Source of the DNA: M3007 sp046160625
GTDB lineage: Bacteria > Bacteroidota > Bacteroidia > Chitinophagales > Saprospiraceae
DNA length: 64,000 nt
Direction: 5' to 3'
Assembly (NCBI GenBank): GCA_046160625.1
Contig: JBJXGZ010000111.1
Coordinates: 10,328-74,327, forward strand
Positions 24,491-32,875 of the stretch are shown here, piece after piece (the first letter of the stretch is position 1; every line of letters begins with the position of its first letter). A program made the translations under genes and the position numbers. The notes beneath the pieces were generated by a model. That model ran no database searches. It had not been told where the DNA came from and worked only from the letters and a program-made list of their open reading frames with translations.

Positions 24491-24844
24491 ATGGACTCGA
24501 ACGAAGTGGTGAAAACCAGCGATATAACCCTCCGCGTGGGCTTGAACGCAGAACAAGTGCCCGTGCGCATAGAATGGGGCGCCAGTGACCGCAACGGTGG
24601 CGTGCTTGAAGAATGCAAGGCAATGGCCATTGCGCTTTTTGATAAAGAACACCGTGACACACTGCGCATTGACCTATGGACCAAGGAAATGCAGGTGCTG
24701 GAAATGGACCGCTTTTTCTATCAAATACTGCGCTCGCTTAGCCAAACCTACCTAAAAGCAACTCAAAACAAGGATCTGGCGGAGGATGTAGCGAAATTTG
24801 CACACTATTTTGGGCAGCAAACCGAGATCGTGCCGAAGGATTAA
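24491..24844 (+). CDS. gldC: Gliding motility protein GldC
   Basis: 117 residues, the usual GldC length. The block KEHRDTLRIDLWTKEMQVLE and the preceding VPVRIEWGASD are characteristic. GldC is a small, soluble protein required for full gliding in Flavobacterium johnsoniae, where it sits beside gldB; its biochemical role is unknown. Here it is alone: no gldB or other gld gene is nearby. The gene has its own predicted promoter and is followed by the convergent amidase gene. GldC is widespread in Bacteroidota that do not glide, so its presence does not prove motility. Confidence 0.92.
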   Translation: MDSNEVVKTSDITLRVGLNAEQVPVRIEWGASDRNGGVLEECKAMAIALFDKEHRDTLRIDLWTKEMQVLEMDRFFYQILRSLSQTYLKATQNKDLAEDVAKFAHYFGQQTEIVPKD

Positions 24845-24910
24845 TTAGTGCGCAGTTATTGCACTCATTCCATTGCTGGCGCCACTGCTTCCACTGCAAA
24901 CAGCTACTGC

Positions 24911-26191
24911 CTACTGTTTCTGGGTCAAAATCGCATGACAAATCCAGTTTGCGATGGCTTGGCGGTTGTTCTGAATTACGATTCGCTGCTGGTCCCAGTC
25001 GTTTTGGATGTTGGCAAGTTCGATGTACACTGCTCGTGGCGTGTAGGTTTCTTTGAGTGTAAAAAGATTGCGGGAACTGACAGTTCCACTATAGCCTCGA
25101 CCTCCCTGTGCTTTTCGGTATTTTGTTGCAAAGGTCTGGTGGATGTGTTCTGCCAGATCCAAGCTAGGGTCGCTGTCAGGGCGAAAGTAGAAAAACACGT
25201 CTTGTTTTTTGTCCTGGCTTCGTGAGTCCACATGGATTTCAATAATGGTCTGATCGGCCTGTCCAATCTTTAAGTGCTTCTCCGTCAATGTATTGATGAT
25301 ATCCGTCCGTTGTTTTAGGCGCTCTTTTTGATCATAAGGGATTTCCAGGCCACCCCAGACTTCTTCGTCTTTGTCGCAATTCAAATAGGTTCCATCGCGG
25401 ATGCCATCATTGGGGTCCCGGACGATCATGTAGGCGATTGCGCCATGGCTGACGAGGAGACGAAGGAGGCGTAGCGTTACATCGTAAGCGTATTCATCTT
25501 CGCAAAGCGTATGGCCGGCACGTTTCCCTTGTGCGCCCACATCCGGGCCACCGTGACCACTGATCAGGTAAAAGACCCTGCCCTTCATGTTTCGATTAAG
25601 CAAGGGTGTTTTTTGATAACTGGAACCAAAAATTGGGAATACCCGGTTGCCGTCCCGGTCTTTTTCACCGCCCATTACGACGTTTGGCATGGGTCGCGAC
25701 TTATCCCGCGCTTGCTCTTTTTTTATGGCTCCAATGGCTGCAGCAGAAGTTTTAGGTGGGGGTGCGTCGGTGCAGTTTAATTCATGCCATGGCACCCAAA
25801 GCTGTTTGTTTTCAATAAAATAATCGGGACGCAAGGCTTTGCGCTGTGCCATTTTGTTGTACTCTTCAATTCGTTTTGCCTTTTTCCAGTCGTCTATATC
25901 TAGCGTTGTTCGGATGCTTTTGCCATTGTACGCCACCACAAGTATCGGCAACTTATAGCTCGCACCCGGCTTGAGGCGGTTGTTTTCAAGATCATTTATT
26001 TTGAGAAATTGGCTGACGTTACAACTATAGGAAGCGAGTCCATAGCGATCGAGTAAGTCGAGCGCGTCGTCACCAGAACGCGCATTTGCGATCAGAAAGT
26101 TTTCATTACCAACTGTTGTTTGCCCATTGGAGTTTCCCAAAACAAACAAACACAAAAGCATGAGAACCAAATAGTTTTTGGAAGGGACCAT
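24911..26191 (-). CDS. N-acetylmuramoyl-L-alanine amidase (Amidase_3)
   Basis: 426 residues from the ATG at 26191, which opens a signal peptide (MVPSKNYLVLMLLCLFVLGN); the 10-residue extension to 26221 is unlikely. The C-terminal half is the zinc amidase that cleaves the MurNAc-L-Ala bond of peptidoglycan. Ligands seen: His in LISGHGGPDVGA, Glu in CEDEYAYDVTLR, His in IIEIHVDSRS, and catalytic Glu in AVYIELANIQND. The N-terminal ~100 residues contain a LysM-like wall-binding region (CNVSQFLKINDLENNRLKPG with ASYKLPI). It has a -33/-7 promoter (26219-26246), the best matched in the window together with the sigma one. Confidence 0.9.
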   Translation of the reverse strand: MVPSKNYLVLMLLCLFVLGNSNGQTTVGNENFLIANARSGDDALDLLDRYGLASYSCNVSQFLKINDLENNRLKPGASYKLPILVVAYNGKSIRTTLDIDDWKKAKRIEEYNKMAQRKALRPDYFIENKQLWVPWHELNCTDAPPPKTSAAAIGAIKKEQARDKSRPMPNVVMGGEKDRDGNRVFPIFGSSYQKTPLLNRNMKGRVFYLISGHGGPDVGAQGKRAGHTLCEDEYAYDVTLRLLRLLVSHGAIAYMIVRDPNDGIRDGTYLNCDKDEEVWGGLEIPYDQKERLKQRTDIINTLTEKHLKIGQADQTIIEIHVDSRSQDKKQDVFFYFRPDSDPSLDLAEHIHQTFATKYRKAQGGRGYSGTVSSRNLFTLKETYTPRAVYIELANIQNDWDQQRIVIQNNRQAIANWICHAILTQKQ

Positions 26192-26218
26192 CTTGGCAAG
26201 TGTGTAAATATCTTTGGG

Positions 26219-26246
26219 CAAAAGTAAGTTAGATTTGCAAATCCAA
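26219..26246 (-). promoter_or_regulatory. Promoter for the amidase gene
   Basis: Reverse-strand -7 box TACTTTTG (26226-26219) with TTG (26246-26244) 17 nt upstream, the same spacing as at the sigma gene. The predicted transcript start is near 26212, giving a ~21-nt leader. Confidence 0.55.
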
Positions 26247-26365
26247 TCCTACGGACAGGCAAGGCTTAACAGGATATTGTCGAGCTGCCCTGCAAATATT
26301 CTCCAAAACCTGTTTTGATTTTCTCCACCTTTGTCGGTTCAAAGCAACAAAACGAGACAATTTTG

Positions 26366-27088
26366 ATGCAAATTATACCTTCCTTCGACCTTCTTGATGG
26401 CAAACTTGTCCGCTTGCGTCAAGGCGATTTTGCCCAAAAAACAGAATATGATGCCAATCCCTTAGAACTGGCTAAGGAACTTGAGGCCGCTGGCATCCGC
26501 CGCCTCCATATGGTGGATCTGGATGGTGCGCGAACCGGCCAACCCGCAAACCTCCACATACTTGCCGAAGTGGCTGCCCGCACCCGTCTTGAAATTGACT
26601 ACGGTGGCGGTCTGCGCAGCATTCCATCGCTCAAACAGGTGTGGGATGCTGGAGCTCTCTTTTTTTCGGTAGGGAGTGTTGCATTGCTCGCTCAGGACGA
26701 GTTCTCGGCCTGGGTAGATAAATTCGGCCCGGATCGCTTCCTGGTTGGGGCAGACGTTCGGGAACGGCAGTTGGCTGTTCATGGCTGGACAGAACAAACA
26801 CAGGTGAGTATTTTTGATTTCATAGACAAAATGGAGCGTCTCGGTCTGCGCAATTTTACGGTGACCGACATTGCACGTGATGGCGAACTTTCCGGCCCTG
26901 GACTTGACCTCTACAAAGACATTCTCAACCAATTCCCTGATATACAGCTTGTTGCAAGTGGTGGTGTCCGGGATGTCGCTGATTTGGAAGACCTGAGAGG
27001 AATCGGTTGCGCAGGCGTGATCGTCGGCAAGGCTTTCTTTGAAGGAAAGATCCCGTTGCAATTTTTTCGTGTATATACGAAGGGGTAA
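26366..27088 (+). CDS. hisA: Phosphoribosylformimino-5-aminoimidazole carboxamide isomerase (HisA)
   Basis: 240 residues from the ATG at 26366 (MQIIPSFDLLDGKLVRL), which matches the family N-terminus. The frame opens at 26315 but those residues are not conserved. HisA is a (beta/alpha)8 Amadori isomerase of histidine synthesis. Catalytic Asp8 (PSFDLLDG) and Asp130 (VGADVRERQL) are present, with the phosphate-binding blocks YGGGLRSI and VASGGVRDV. The gene is alone: neighbours are an amidase and lysS, and no other his genes are seen. Near-consensus CACCTTTG at 26326-26333 could be its -7 box. Confidence 0.94.
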   Translation: MQIIPSFDLLDGKLVRLRQGDFAQKTEYDANPLELAKELEAAGIRRLHMVDLDGARTGQPANLHILAEVAARTRLEIDYGGGLRSIPSLKQVWDAGALFFSVGSVALLAQDEFSAWVDKFGPDRFLVGADVRERQLAVHGWTEQTQVSIFDFIDKMERLGLRNFTVTDIARDGELSGPGLDLYKDILNQFPDIQLVASGGVRDVADLEDLRGIGCAGVIVGKAFFEGKIPLQFFRVYTKG

Positions 27089-27136
27089 ACAGGACGTTTA
27101 TGGCAAATCCCGAGCGATAATACCGTGGTATTGCCC

Positions 27137-27144
27137 TACTTTTG
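27137..27144 (+). promoter_or_regulatory. Putative -7 box for lysS
   Basis: TACTTTTG, a perfect TAnnTTTG match. The predicted transcript start is near 27151, which places the next-door hairpin at the very 5' end of the lysS mRNA. Confidence 0.5.
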
Positions 27145-27152
27145 CGCCTCAT

Positions 27153-27230
27153 TTGGTGACTGGTGATTGGTTTATTGGTGCTTAGTAGAACCAATAAACC
27201 ATTCACCAGTCACCAATAAACCATTCACCA
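27153..27230. repeat. Hairpin H6 in the lysS leader
   Basis: Arms 27153-27179 and 27190-27216 pair at 26 of 27 positions around a 10-nt loop. The right half also contains the 19-mer ACCAATAAACCATTCACCA twice (27190-27208, 27212-27230), 3 nt apart. Arms are built on TGGTGA and TTGGT words. The second copy can pair with part of the left arm, so two alternative structures are possible. It ends 6 nt before the lysS ATG. Confidence 0.9.
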
Positions 27231-27236
27231 ATCAGC

Positions 27237-28772
27237 ATGACTGAACAAGAAATACTACGCCGGGAATCGCTCGTCAAACTTCGCGAACTCGGCATTGACC
27301 CCTACCCTGCCGAGATGTTTGAGGTGACGGCATTTGCGAGTGATATCTCGGCTAATTACCAGGAAGAAGTTTTGGAGGATGGCAACAAAAACCGCCTCAA
27401 TTATCAATCCGTCGCACTAGCAGGGCGCATCATGGCGAGCCGTGAAGCGGGCAACAAGGTGATATTCATGAACCTGCAAGATTCTAGCGGCCGGATCCAA
27501 CTTTATGTAAAGCGTGACGATTTTTTAGAGGGCGAAGAATCTCCGTTTTTCGACCTGGCAATTAAAAAATACCTCGACCTCGGTGATTATGTAGGGATAA
27601 AAGGCTTCGCCTTCCGAACCAAAACTGGAGAGGTAAGTGTGCATGTTCAGGAACTCAAATTTTTAGCAAAAAGCCTGCGACCGCTCCCGGTAGTAAAAAA
27701 AGATGCCGAAGGGAATGTGCATGACGCATTTACCGACCCGGAAATGCGATACAGGATGCGCTATGTAGATCTGACGGTTAACACCGAATTCAGGCAGATT
27801 TTTATCAAAAGGACGCTCTTGATAAAGACCATGCGTAATTATTTGGATGAGCTTGGCTTGCTGGAAGTGGAAACCCCCATTCTTCAACCCATTCACGGCG
27901 GCGCAGCAGCCAGGCCATTTACCACGCACCACAATACCCTGGACATGAAGCTTTATTTGCGGATTGCCAATGAGTTGTATTTGAAACGACTCATCGTAGC
28001 GGGTTTTGACGGGGTGTATGAATTTGCCAAAATGTTCCGCAATGAGGGCATGGACAGGACCCATAACCCGGAATTTACAGCGCTCGAATTTTATGTGGCC
28101 TACAAGGACTACAACTGGATGATGGACGTGACGGAAATAATGCTCGAAAAAGTGGCGCGTGCTATTCATACTGAAGGTGGCAGTACGGCGCAGGTGGGAG
28201 ATAATGTCATTGAATTCGCCGGGCCATATCGCCGACTTACCATGTTTGATGCCATTCAGGAATATACAGGATTGAACGTTGAAACTGCCGACGAGTCAGA
28301 GTTGCGCAATTATTGTCGAAAAGAGCATATTGAAATAGATGCCTCCATGGGCAAGGCCAAACTGATTGACGAGATTTTTGGCGCCAAAGTAGAAGGCCAT
28401 CTCATCCAACCGACTTTTTTGATTGATTACCCCATGGAAATGTCGCCTCTGACGAAGATGCACCGTGTCAAACCAGGGCTGGTCGAACGTTTTGAGTTGT
28501 TTGTAAACGGCAAGGAGGTTGCAAATGCATACTCCGAACTCAACGATCCCATTGACCAACGCGAGCGATTTGAGGAACAACTTCGCCTTGCGGCCCGTGG
28601 TGATGAGGAGGCAATGGCGATGGACGAGGATTTTCTACGGGCGTTGGAATACGGCATGCCGCCCACGGCAGGCATCGGCTTTGGTATTGATCGTCTGGCG
28701 ATGATGTTTACGGGGCAGTCGAGCATCCAGGAAGTGCTGTTTTTCCCTCAAATGAGACCGGAGGTTCAGTAG
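27237..28772 (+). CDS. lysS: Lysyl-tRNA synthetase, class II (LysS)
   Basis: 511 residues, the usual class II LysRS length. It charges tRNA-Lys. The N-terminal OB-fold anticodon-binding domain (about 55-150, with VALAGRIMASREAGNKVIF) precedes the catalytic core. Motif 2 is seen as FAKMFRNEGMDRTHNPEFT and motif 3 as TAGIGFGIDRLAMMFTG. The ATG at 27237 (MTEQEILRRESLVKL) is the natural start and comes just 6 nt after the repeat in the leader hairpin. No T-box features (tRNA-like specifier loop and antiterminator) are recognisable, so leader control would be of a different kind. Confidence 0.97.
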   Translation: MTEQEILRRESLVKLRELGIDPYPAEMFEVTAFASDISANYQEEVLEDGNKNRLNYQSVALAGRIMASREAGNKVIFMNLQDSSGRIQLYVKRDDFLEGEESPFFDLAIKKYLDLGDYVGIKGFAFRTKTGEVSVHVQELKFLAKSLRPLPVVKKDAEGNVHDAFTDPEMRYRMRYVDLTVNTEFRQIFIKRTLLIKTMRNYLDELGLLEVETPILQPIHGGAAARPFTTHHNTLDMKLYLRIANELYLKRLIVAGFDGVYEFAKMFRNEGMDRTHNPEFTALEFYVAYKDYNWMMDVTEIMLEKVARAIHTEGGSTAQVGDNVIEFAGPYRRLTMFDAIQEYTGLNVETADESELRNYCRKEHIEIDASMGKAKLIDEIFGAKVEGHLIQPTFLIDYPMEMSPLTKMHRVKPGLVERFELFVNGKEVANAYSELNDPIDQRERFEEQLRLAARGDEEAMAMDEDFLRALEYGMPPTAGIGFGIDRLAMMFTGQSSIQEVLFFPQMRPEVQ

Positions 28773-28826
28773 TAGTTGGCAGTAGCAGTTGATAATTTTC
28801 ATTTTCACACTACCTTAGCCACCTCG

Positions 28827-30641
28827 ATGCGCCTCCGCCTACTTCTAACCTTCATCGCCTTTTTCTACCTTTTCTCGCTCGTTTATTCTGAGCGTGCCCG
28901 CTCCGTGTTGGATGGCAGCGACTCTTGGGGCTATTATGTACACTTGCCTTCGTTTTTACTTTACGGAGATGCTGGCGATTACTCTAAAACCATCGCCGCA
29001 TGGCAAACCAACTATCCCAACAAACCCGACCCGCGCAAAGACGCTTATGGCCTCCGCCCTACCCCATCGGGGAAGGTGGCGGTAAAATACCCGCTCGGAA
29101 TGGCCTTGCTCGAAACGCCGTTTTTTTGGGTGGCGCATGTTTACTGCCTAATTGGAGGCACACATCCTGCCGATGGGTTTAGTGCGCCGTATGCTTGGGC
29201 AATTGCGCTTTCCAGTTTGTTTTTTGCAGTACTGGGCCTGTTTTTTCTATTCAAAAGCCTGCGTTTCTACTTTTCGGAAAACGTTAGCCTTGCTGCAACC
29301 GCTACAGTTGGGCTTGGAACCAACCTATTTTTCTTTGTGGGGTATACGCCGGGAATGTCGCATCCGATGGCATTCTGCCTGATCGCTTACCTGTTGCTGG
29401 CAACCCGGAACTGGTATAATAACCCTACAAAAAGAAATGGGCTTAGGATTGGTTTTGTACTTGGCATGATTGCGCTTGTGCGTACTCAGGATCTGATTGT
29501 AGCAGTTGTTCCTTTGCTTTGGGGAGTTCGAAATTGGCGGGATATTAAGGTTCGGTTTCAGTTCTTTTGGGCGCAAAAGTTAAGCATTGTAGCCGCAATT
29601 TTGGCATTTGTTATTACGCTTTTGCCACAGGCGCTATATTGGAAATTTGTCAGCGGCCAATGGTGGTATTATGGCTATCAAGGCGAAAAATTTGACTGGG
29701 CAAATCCGCATATTCGGGAAGGACTGCTGGGTTTCCAGAACGGCTGGCTGGTTTATACGCCTGTGATGATTTTCGCGATTTGGGGTCTTTTTTACCTTCG
29801 CAAATACGCATCTGATTTGCTCATTCCGATCCTTGTATTCTTGCCCTTACATTGGTTTGTGAGTTATACCTGGTGGTGCTGGATGTACATCAACGGGTTT
29901 GGTTCCCGTCCGATGGTGGATGCTTACGCGTTGATGGCGTTTCCACTTGCGGCATGGATAGCGGCACAAAAAAGAGGGTGGATTCTGATTCCGCTCCTTT
30001 GCGCTTTTGTGGGTCTCAATATTTTCCAGACTTGGCAAACGCAACAGGGAATTTTCTGGTCAGAGCGCGGCAATTGGGCGTTTTACAAAGAAAGTTTTGG
30101 ACAAACAAAAGGCTCAGAGCGAGCACTTTCTGCCTTTGAGTGTGGCGAAGTACAACCGCCAACCGCCCTGCAAAAATTCAAGCCATTGATGGCATTCTTG
30201 ATAAATACCAGCGATACCCAACATATTCAGGTTGCTGGCCGCCTGGCGCACCGGTGCATAGGCGAATTCCATCAAACAATTTCCCTTTCTAACAACACTG
30301 CCGGGCTGCTTCCAGGTGATTGGATTCGTATATCAGTAGCAGGTTTTGTGCCGGCCGGACAGCCTGCACATTCAATTGATGACATCGCAAAACTTGTGGC
30401 AGATTTCACAAATGGCGAAGGCAAAGTATTGAAGTATCGCGCAATAAACATAGCCACGCATCTTTCCAACCCGCGATTTATATTGTGGAAAACAAGCGGT
30501 ACTGGCGAATGGGGCGAAGCCTCCTTTTTAGTTCAGGTACCAATGGGGTTTGATCGCAGCAGCAGGCTGAAAACCTACGTTTGGAACCCCAAAAGGCAGG
30601 AGATTTTCGTCGGGGATTTGAGGATAGAATTGTGGCGATAG
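28827..30641 (+). CDS. Polytopic membrane glycosyltransferase, GT-C type
   Basis: 604 residues from the ATG at 28827 (MRLRLLLTFIAFFYLFSL); upstream codons have no signature. About ten hydrophobic segments fill residues 1-420 (for example LFFAVLGLFFLFKSL and LSIVAAILAFVITLLPQAL). An early acidic loop, VLDGSDSWGYYVHLPSFL, is typical of GT-C (GT39/PMT-like) enzymes that use polyprenyl-phosphate sugars. A soluble C-terminal domain (~450-604) follows. The acceptor is unknown. It starts 54 bp after lysS. It is similar in kind to the GT-C protein at 32876-34276, two genes downstream. Confidence 0.75.
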   Translation: MRLRLLLTFIAFFYLFSLVYSERARSVLDGSDSWGYYVHLPSFLLYGDAGDYSKTIAAWQTNYPNKPDPRKDAYGLRPTPSGKVAVKYPLGMALLETPFFWVAHVYCLIGGTHPADGFSAPYAWAIALSSLFFAVLGLFFLFKSLRFYFSENVSLAATATVGLGTNLFFFVGYTPGMSHPMAFCLIAYLLLATRNWYNNPTKRNGLRIGFVLGMIALVRTQDLIVAVVPLLWGVRNWRDIKVRFQFFWAQKLSIVAAILAFVITLLPQALYWKFVSGQWWYYGYQGEKFDWANPHIREGLLGFQNGWLVYTPVMIFAIWGLFYLRKYASDLLIPILVFLPLHWFVSYTWWCWMYINGFGSRPMVDAYALMAFPLAAWIAAQKRGWILIPLLCAFVGLNIFQTWQTQQGIFWSERGNWAFYKESFGQTKGSERALSAFECGEVQPPTALQKFKPLMAFLINTSDTQHIQVAGRLAHRCIGEFHQTISLSNNTAGLLPGDWIRISVAGFVPAGQPAHSIDDIAKLVADFTNGEGKVLKYRAINIATHLSNPRFILWKTSGTGEWGEASFLVQVPMGFDRSSRLKTYVWNPKRQEIFVGDLRIELWR

Positions 30642-30698
30642 ATTATTTCACACAGCGCTTTTCTAAGGCACAACGTTTTCATAAAAAGCACCATAAAA

Positions 30699-32768
30699 AT
30701 GACAAAAACAATCCTTTCCATTGGCCTGCACTGCATAAGCCTGGCTGTCTTCGCGCAAACAAAATTCATGCCCCCAAGCACACCAGCCTTACCAGTTATT
30801 GATACCATGCACGGCATGTTATTGACCGATAATTACCGCTGGCTTGAAAACAAGGTAGACCCTAATGTAGTAGAATGGACCCAAAGCCAACACGACTATG
30901 GGGAAGCATATCTAAAACGAACGCAAAAGCCCCACCCTGCCCTTCGCGATGAGGTTGCGGCCTATATTGACCTTGATTATGAAGGGCCACTTAATAAAGA
31001 AGGTAAACGCGTTTTTCAAACCATAAAACGAAAAGGCGACAAGCAGAACAAAGTTTATACGATTCTGAATGGTCAAAAGGTGCTTATTTGGGATCCCGTG
31101 AAGTTGGACAGCACAGGCAGCACCTCCACGCAAGGATTTGCTTACACTTACGATGGCGAACGTGCCGGGGTAAGCGTACAGAAAAATGGCGCAGAAATTT
31201 CCACCACCTACATAATTGATACCCGAACCGGTAAAAGACTCTTTGGGCCGTATGAGAACCTTTCCGGCTTCCAATGGGCCAAAGACCAGCAACACGCCTA
31301 CTTTTCGATTCGCGGTAAGGAGCAGATAGATAATCAGTTGCCGCTAAAAACGTACTGGTGGAAAGTCGGGGATCCGATTGAAAAGGCCACTTTCATTGGT
31401 ACCACAAGCGATGCCAAAAACTTTTTTTACTATTACGATAATCGTTACAGCGACGTAAGTTTTTCGGGCGAAGGCGACTTCTATTCCAACAACTGTTACA
31501 TCCACAAAACAGGAACTTTCGACAAAGGCCAATTGATTTACGAAAGCAAAAAATCAAACGTATATCCAGAAGCCATCGGAGATAATCTGTATGTTTTCAC
31601 AAACGACAATGCCCCGAATTACAAATTGCTTCTGGGCGATAAGAAAAATCCGAATTCCAGCAATTGGAAAACGCTCATTCCTGAAAGCGAAACTGTGATG
31701 CAAGGCTACGTAGTAACCAAGAAAAACATCATCATCCAGGACAAAAAAGACATCCTTAGCCGCCTTACGCTATATGATCTCAACGGTAAGAAAATCAAGC
31801 AGTTAGAAATGCCGGAGATTGGCAATGTGGACTACATCTGGTATGATCGTGAAGAGGATTCGTTGTATATTTCGCTGAGCACTTTTACCGCTACTTCCAA
31901 GACGTTTGTAGCCTCCGCCAATGATTTTAAATGGCGCCTGTTCTATACACGTGACATCCCAATTGATATGAGCAATATCGTGGGGGAAGTCAAATTCTAC
32001 ACTTCCAAAGATGGCACCAAAGTCCCGGCAATGGTGGTTCACCGAAAGGATGTGAAACTGGACGGAAACAACCCGGTTTTCCTCAGCGCGTATGGCGGGT
32101 TCAACTCAGGTATCAGTCCGAGTTATCATGGGTTCTATGCTCCGCTGCTCAACCGCGGGGTTATTATAGTACAAGCGGGTATTCGCGGTGGCGATGAATA
32201 TGGAGAAAAATGGCACGAGGCAGGTATGCTTGCCAATAAGCAGAACTGTTTTGATGACTTCAATAGTTGTGCGGAATGGCTCATCAAGGAAAAATATACC
32301 ACACCTGGCAAAATTGTGGCTCAAGGTGGCAGTAACGGCGGCTTGCTCATGGGCGGCATTGCTGTTCAACGCCCTGACCTTTATAAGGCTATCGTCTGTG
32401 GAGTACCATTGCTTGATATGGTGCGCTACCACAAATTTCTTATCGCACGTTTTTGGATTCCGGAATACGGCTGCTCAGACAATGAGGCCGATTTTCGATG
32501 GTTGCTTGAATACTCCCCCTACCACAACCTCCGAAAAGGGGTGAACATGCCAACTATGCTGGTCACAGCAGGGGCGAATGACAGCCGCGTAGATCCATTG
32601 CACGCTAAAAAATTCGTGGCCGCTGCCCAAAACAACGACGGACAAATAAACCCGGTCATTCTTCACATGGATTTTAAAAGTGGTCATGGTTCCGGTCAAA
32701 GCACGGCACACAGGATCGACAACTGGACGTTTATTTTTGATTTTGTGCTGAACCAATTGGGGCTTTAA
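30699..32768 (+). CDS. Prolyl oligopeptidase family serine peptidase (S9A)
   Basis: 689 residues with a signal peptide (MTKTILSIGLHCISLAVFAQ). The N-terminal beta-propeller (~70-410) starts with the typical TDNYRWLENKVDPNVVEWTQ block. The C-terminal alpha/beta-hydrolase domain has the nucleophile GGSNGG (about residue 544), the Asp in TAGANDSRVDPLHAKKF, and the His in DFKSGHGSGQS. S9A enzymes cleave short peptides after proline; the signal peptide implies periplasmic or secreted action. The DYWG-like motif is replaced by GIRGGDEYGEKWHEAG, as is usual. The stop is the first base region of hairpin H7, which likely ends transcription. Confidence 0.94.
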   Translation: MTKTILSIGLHCISLAVFAQTKFMPPSTPALPVIDTMHGMLLTDNYRWLENKVDPNVVEWTQSQHDYGEAYLKRTQKPHPALRDEVAAYIDLDYEGPLNKEGKRVFQTIKRKGDKQNKVYTILNGQKVLIWDPVKLDSTGSTSTQGFAYTYDGERAGVSVQKNGAEISTTYIIDTRTGKRLFGPYENLSGFQWAKDQQHAYFSIRGKEQIDNQLPLKTYWWKVGDPIEKATFIGTTSDAKNFFYYYDNRYSDVSFSGEGDFYSNNCYIHKTGTFDKGQLIYESKKSNVYPEAIGDNLYVFTNDNAPNYKLLLGDKKNPNSSNWKTLIPESETVMQGYVVTKKNIIIQDKKDILSRLTLYDLNGKKIKQLEMPEIGNVDYIWYDREEDSLYISLSTFTATSKTFVASANDFKWRLFYTRDIPIDMSNIVGEVKFYTSKDGTKVPAMVVHRKDVKLDGNNPVFLSAYGGFNSGISPSYHGFYAPLLNRGVIIVQAGIRGGDEYGEKWHEAGMLANKQNCFDDFNSCAEWLIKEKYTTPGKIVAQGGSNGGLLMGGIAVQRPDLYKAIVCGVPLLDMVRYHKFLIARFWIPEYGCSDNEADFRWLLEYSPYHNLRKGVNMPTMLVTAGANDSRVDPLHAKKFVAAAQNNDGQINPVILHMDFKSGHGSGQSTAHRIDNWTFIFDFVLNQLGL

Positions 32769-32845
32769 GAGCATGTTAGGGATTTTCTCACTGAGTCAAA
32801 AGCGGTTCTTTTTTTGCCTTCAGCAGAATATCCTCAACATGCTCT
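32768..32845. terminator. Imperfect hairpin H7 after prolyl oligopeptidase
   Basis: Arms 32768-32788 and 32825-32845: the terminal 10 bp (AGAGCATGTT/AACATGCTCT) pair perfectly and most of the next 11 also pair. The loop is 36 nt and contains a T7 run. The left arm begins on the last base of the peptidase TAA. It is probably a transcription terminator or boundary hairpin. Confidence 0.65.
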
Positions 32846-32875
32846 AAGCCAAATGCACACTAAAACTATTTAAAA

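Noticed and set aside
26462..27061. Reverse open frame of 199 codons
   Set aside because: Antisense to hisA, which has clear catalytic motifs.
27121..27236. T-box riboswitch in front of lysS
   Set aside because: No specifier loop, T-box sequence or antiterminator is recognisable; the leader is just the long hairpin.
27663..28169. Reverse open frame of 168 codons
   Set aside because: Antisense to lysS with no independent support.
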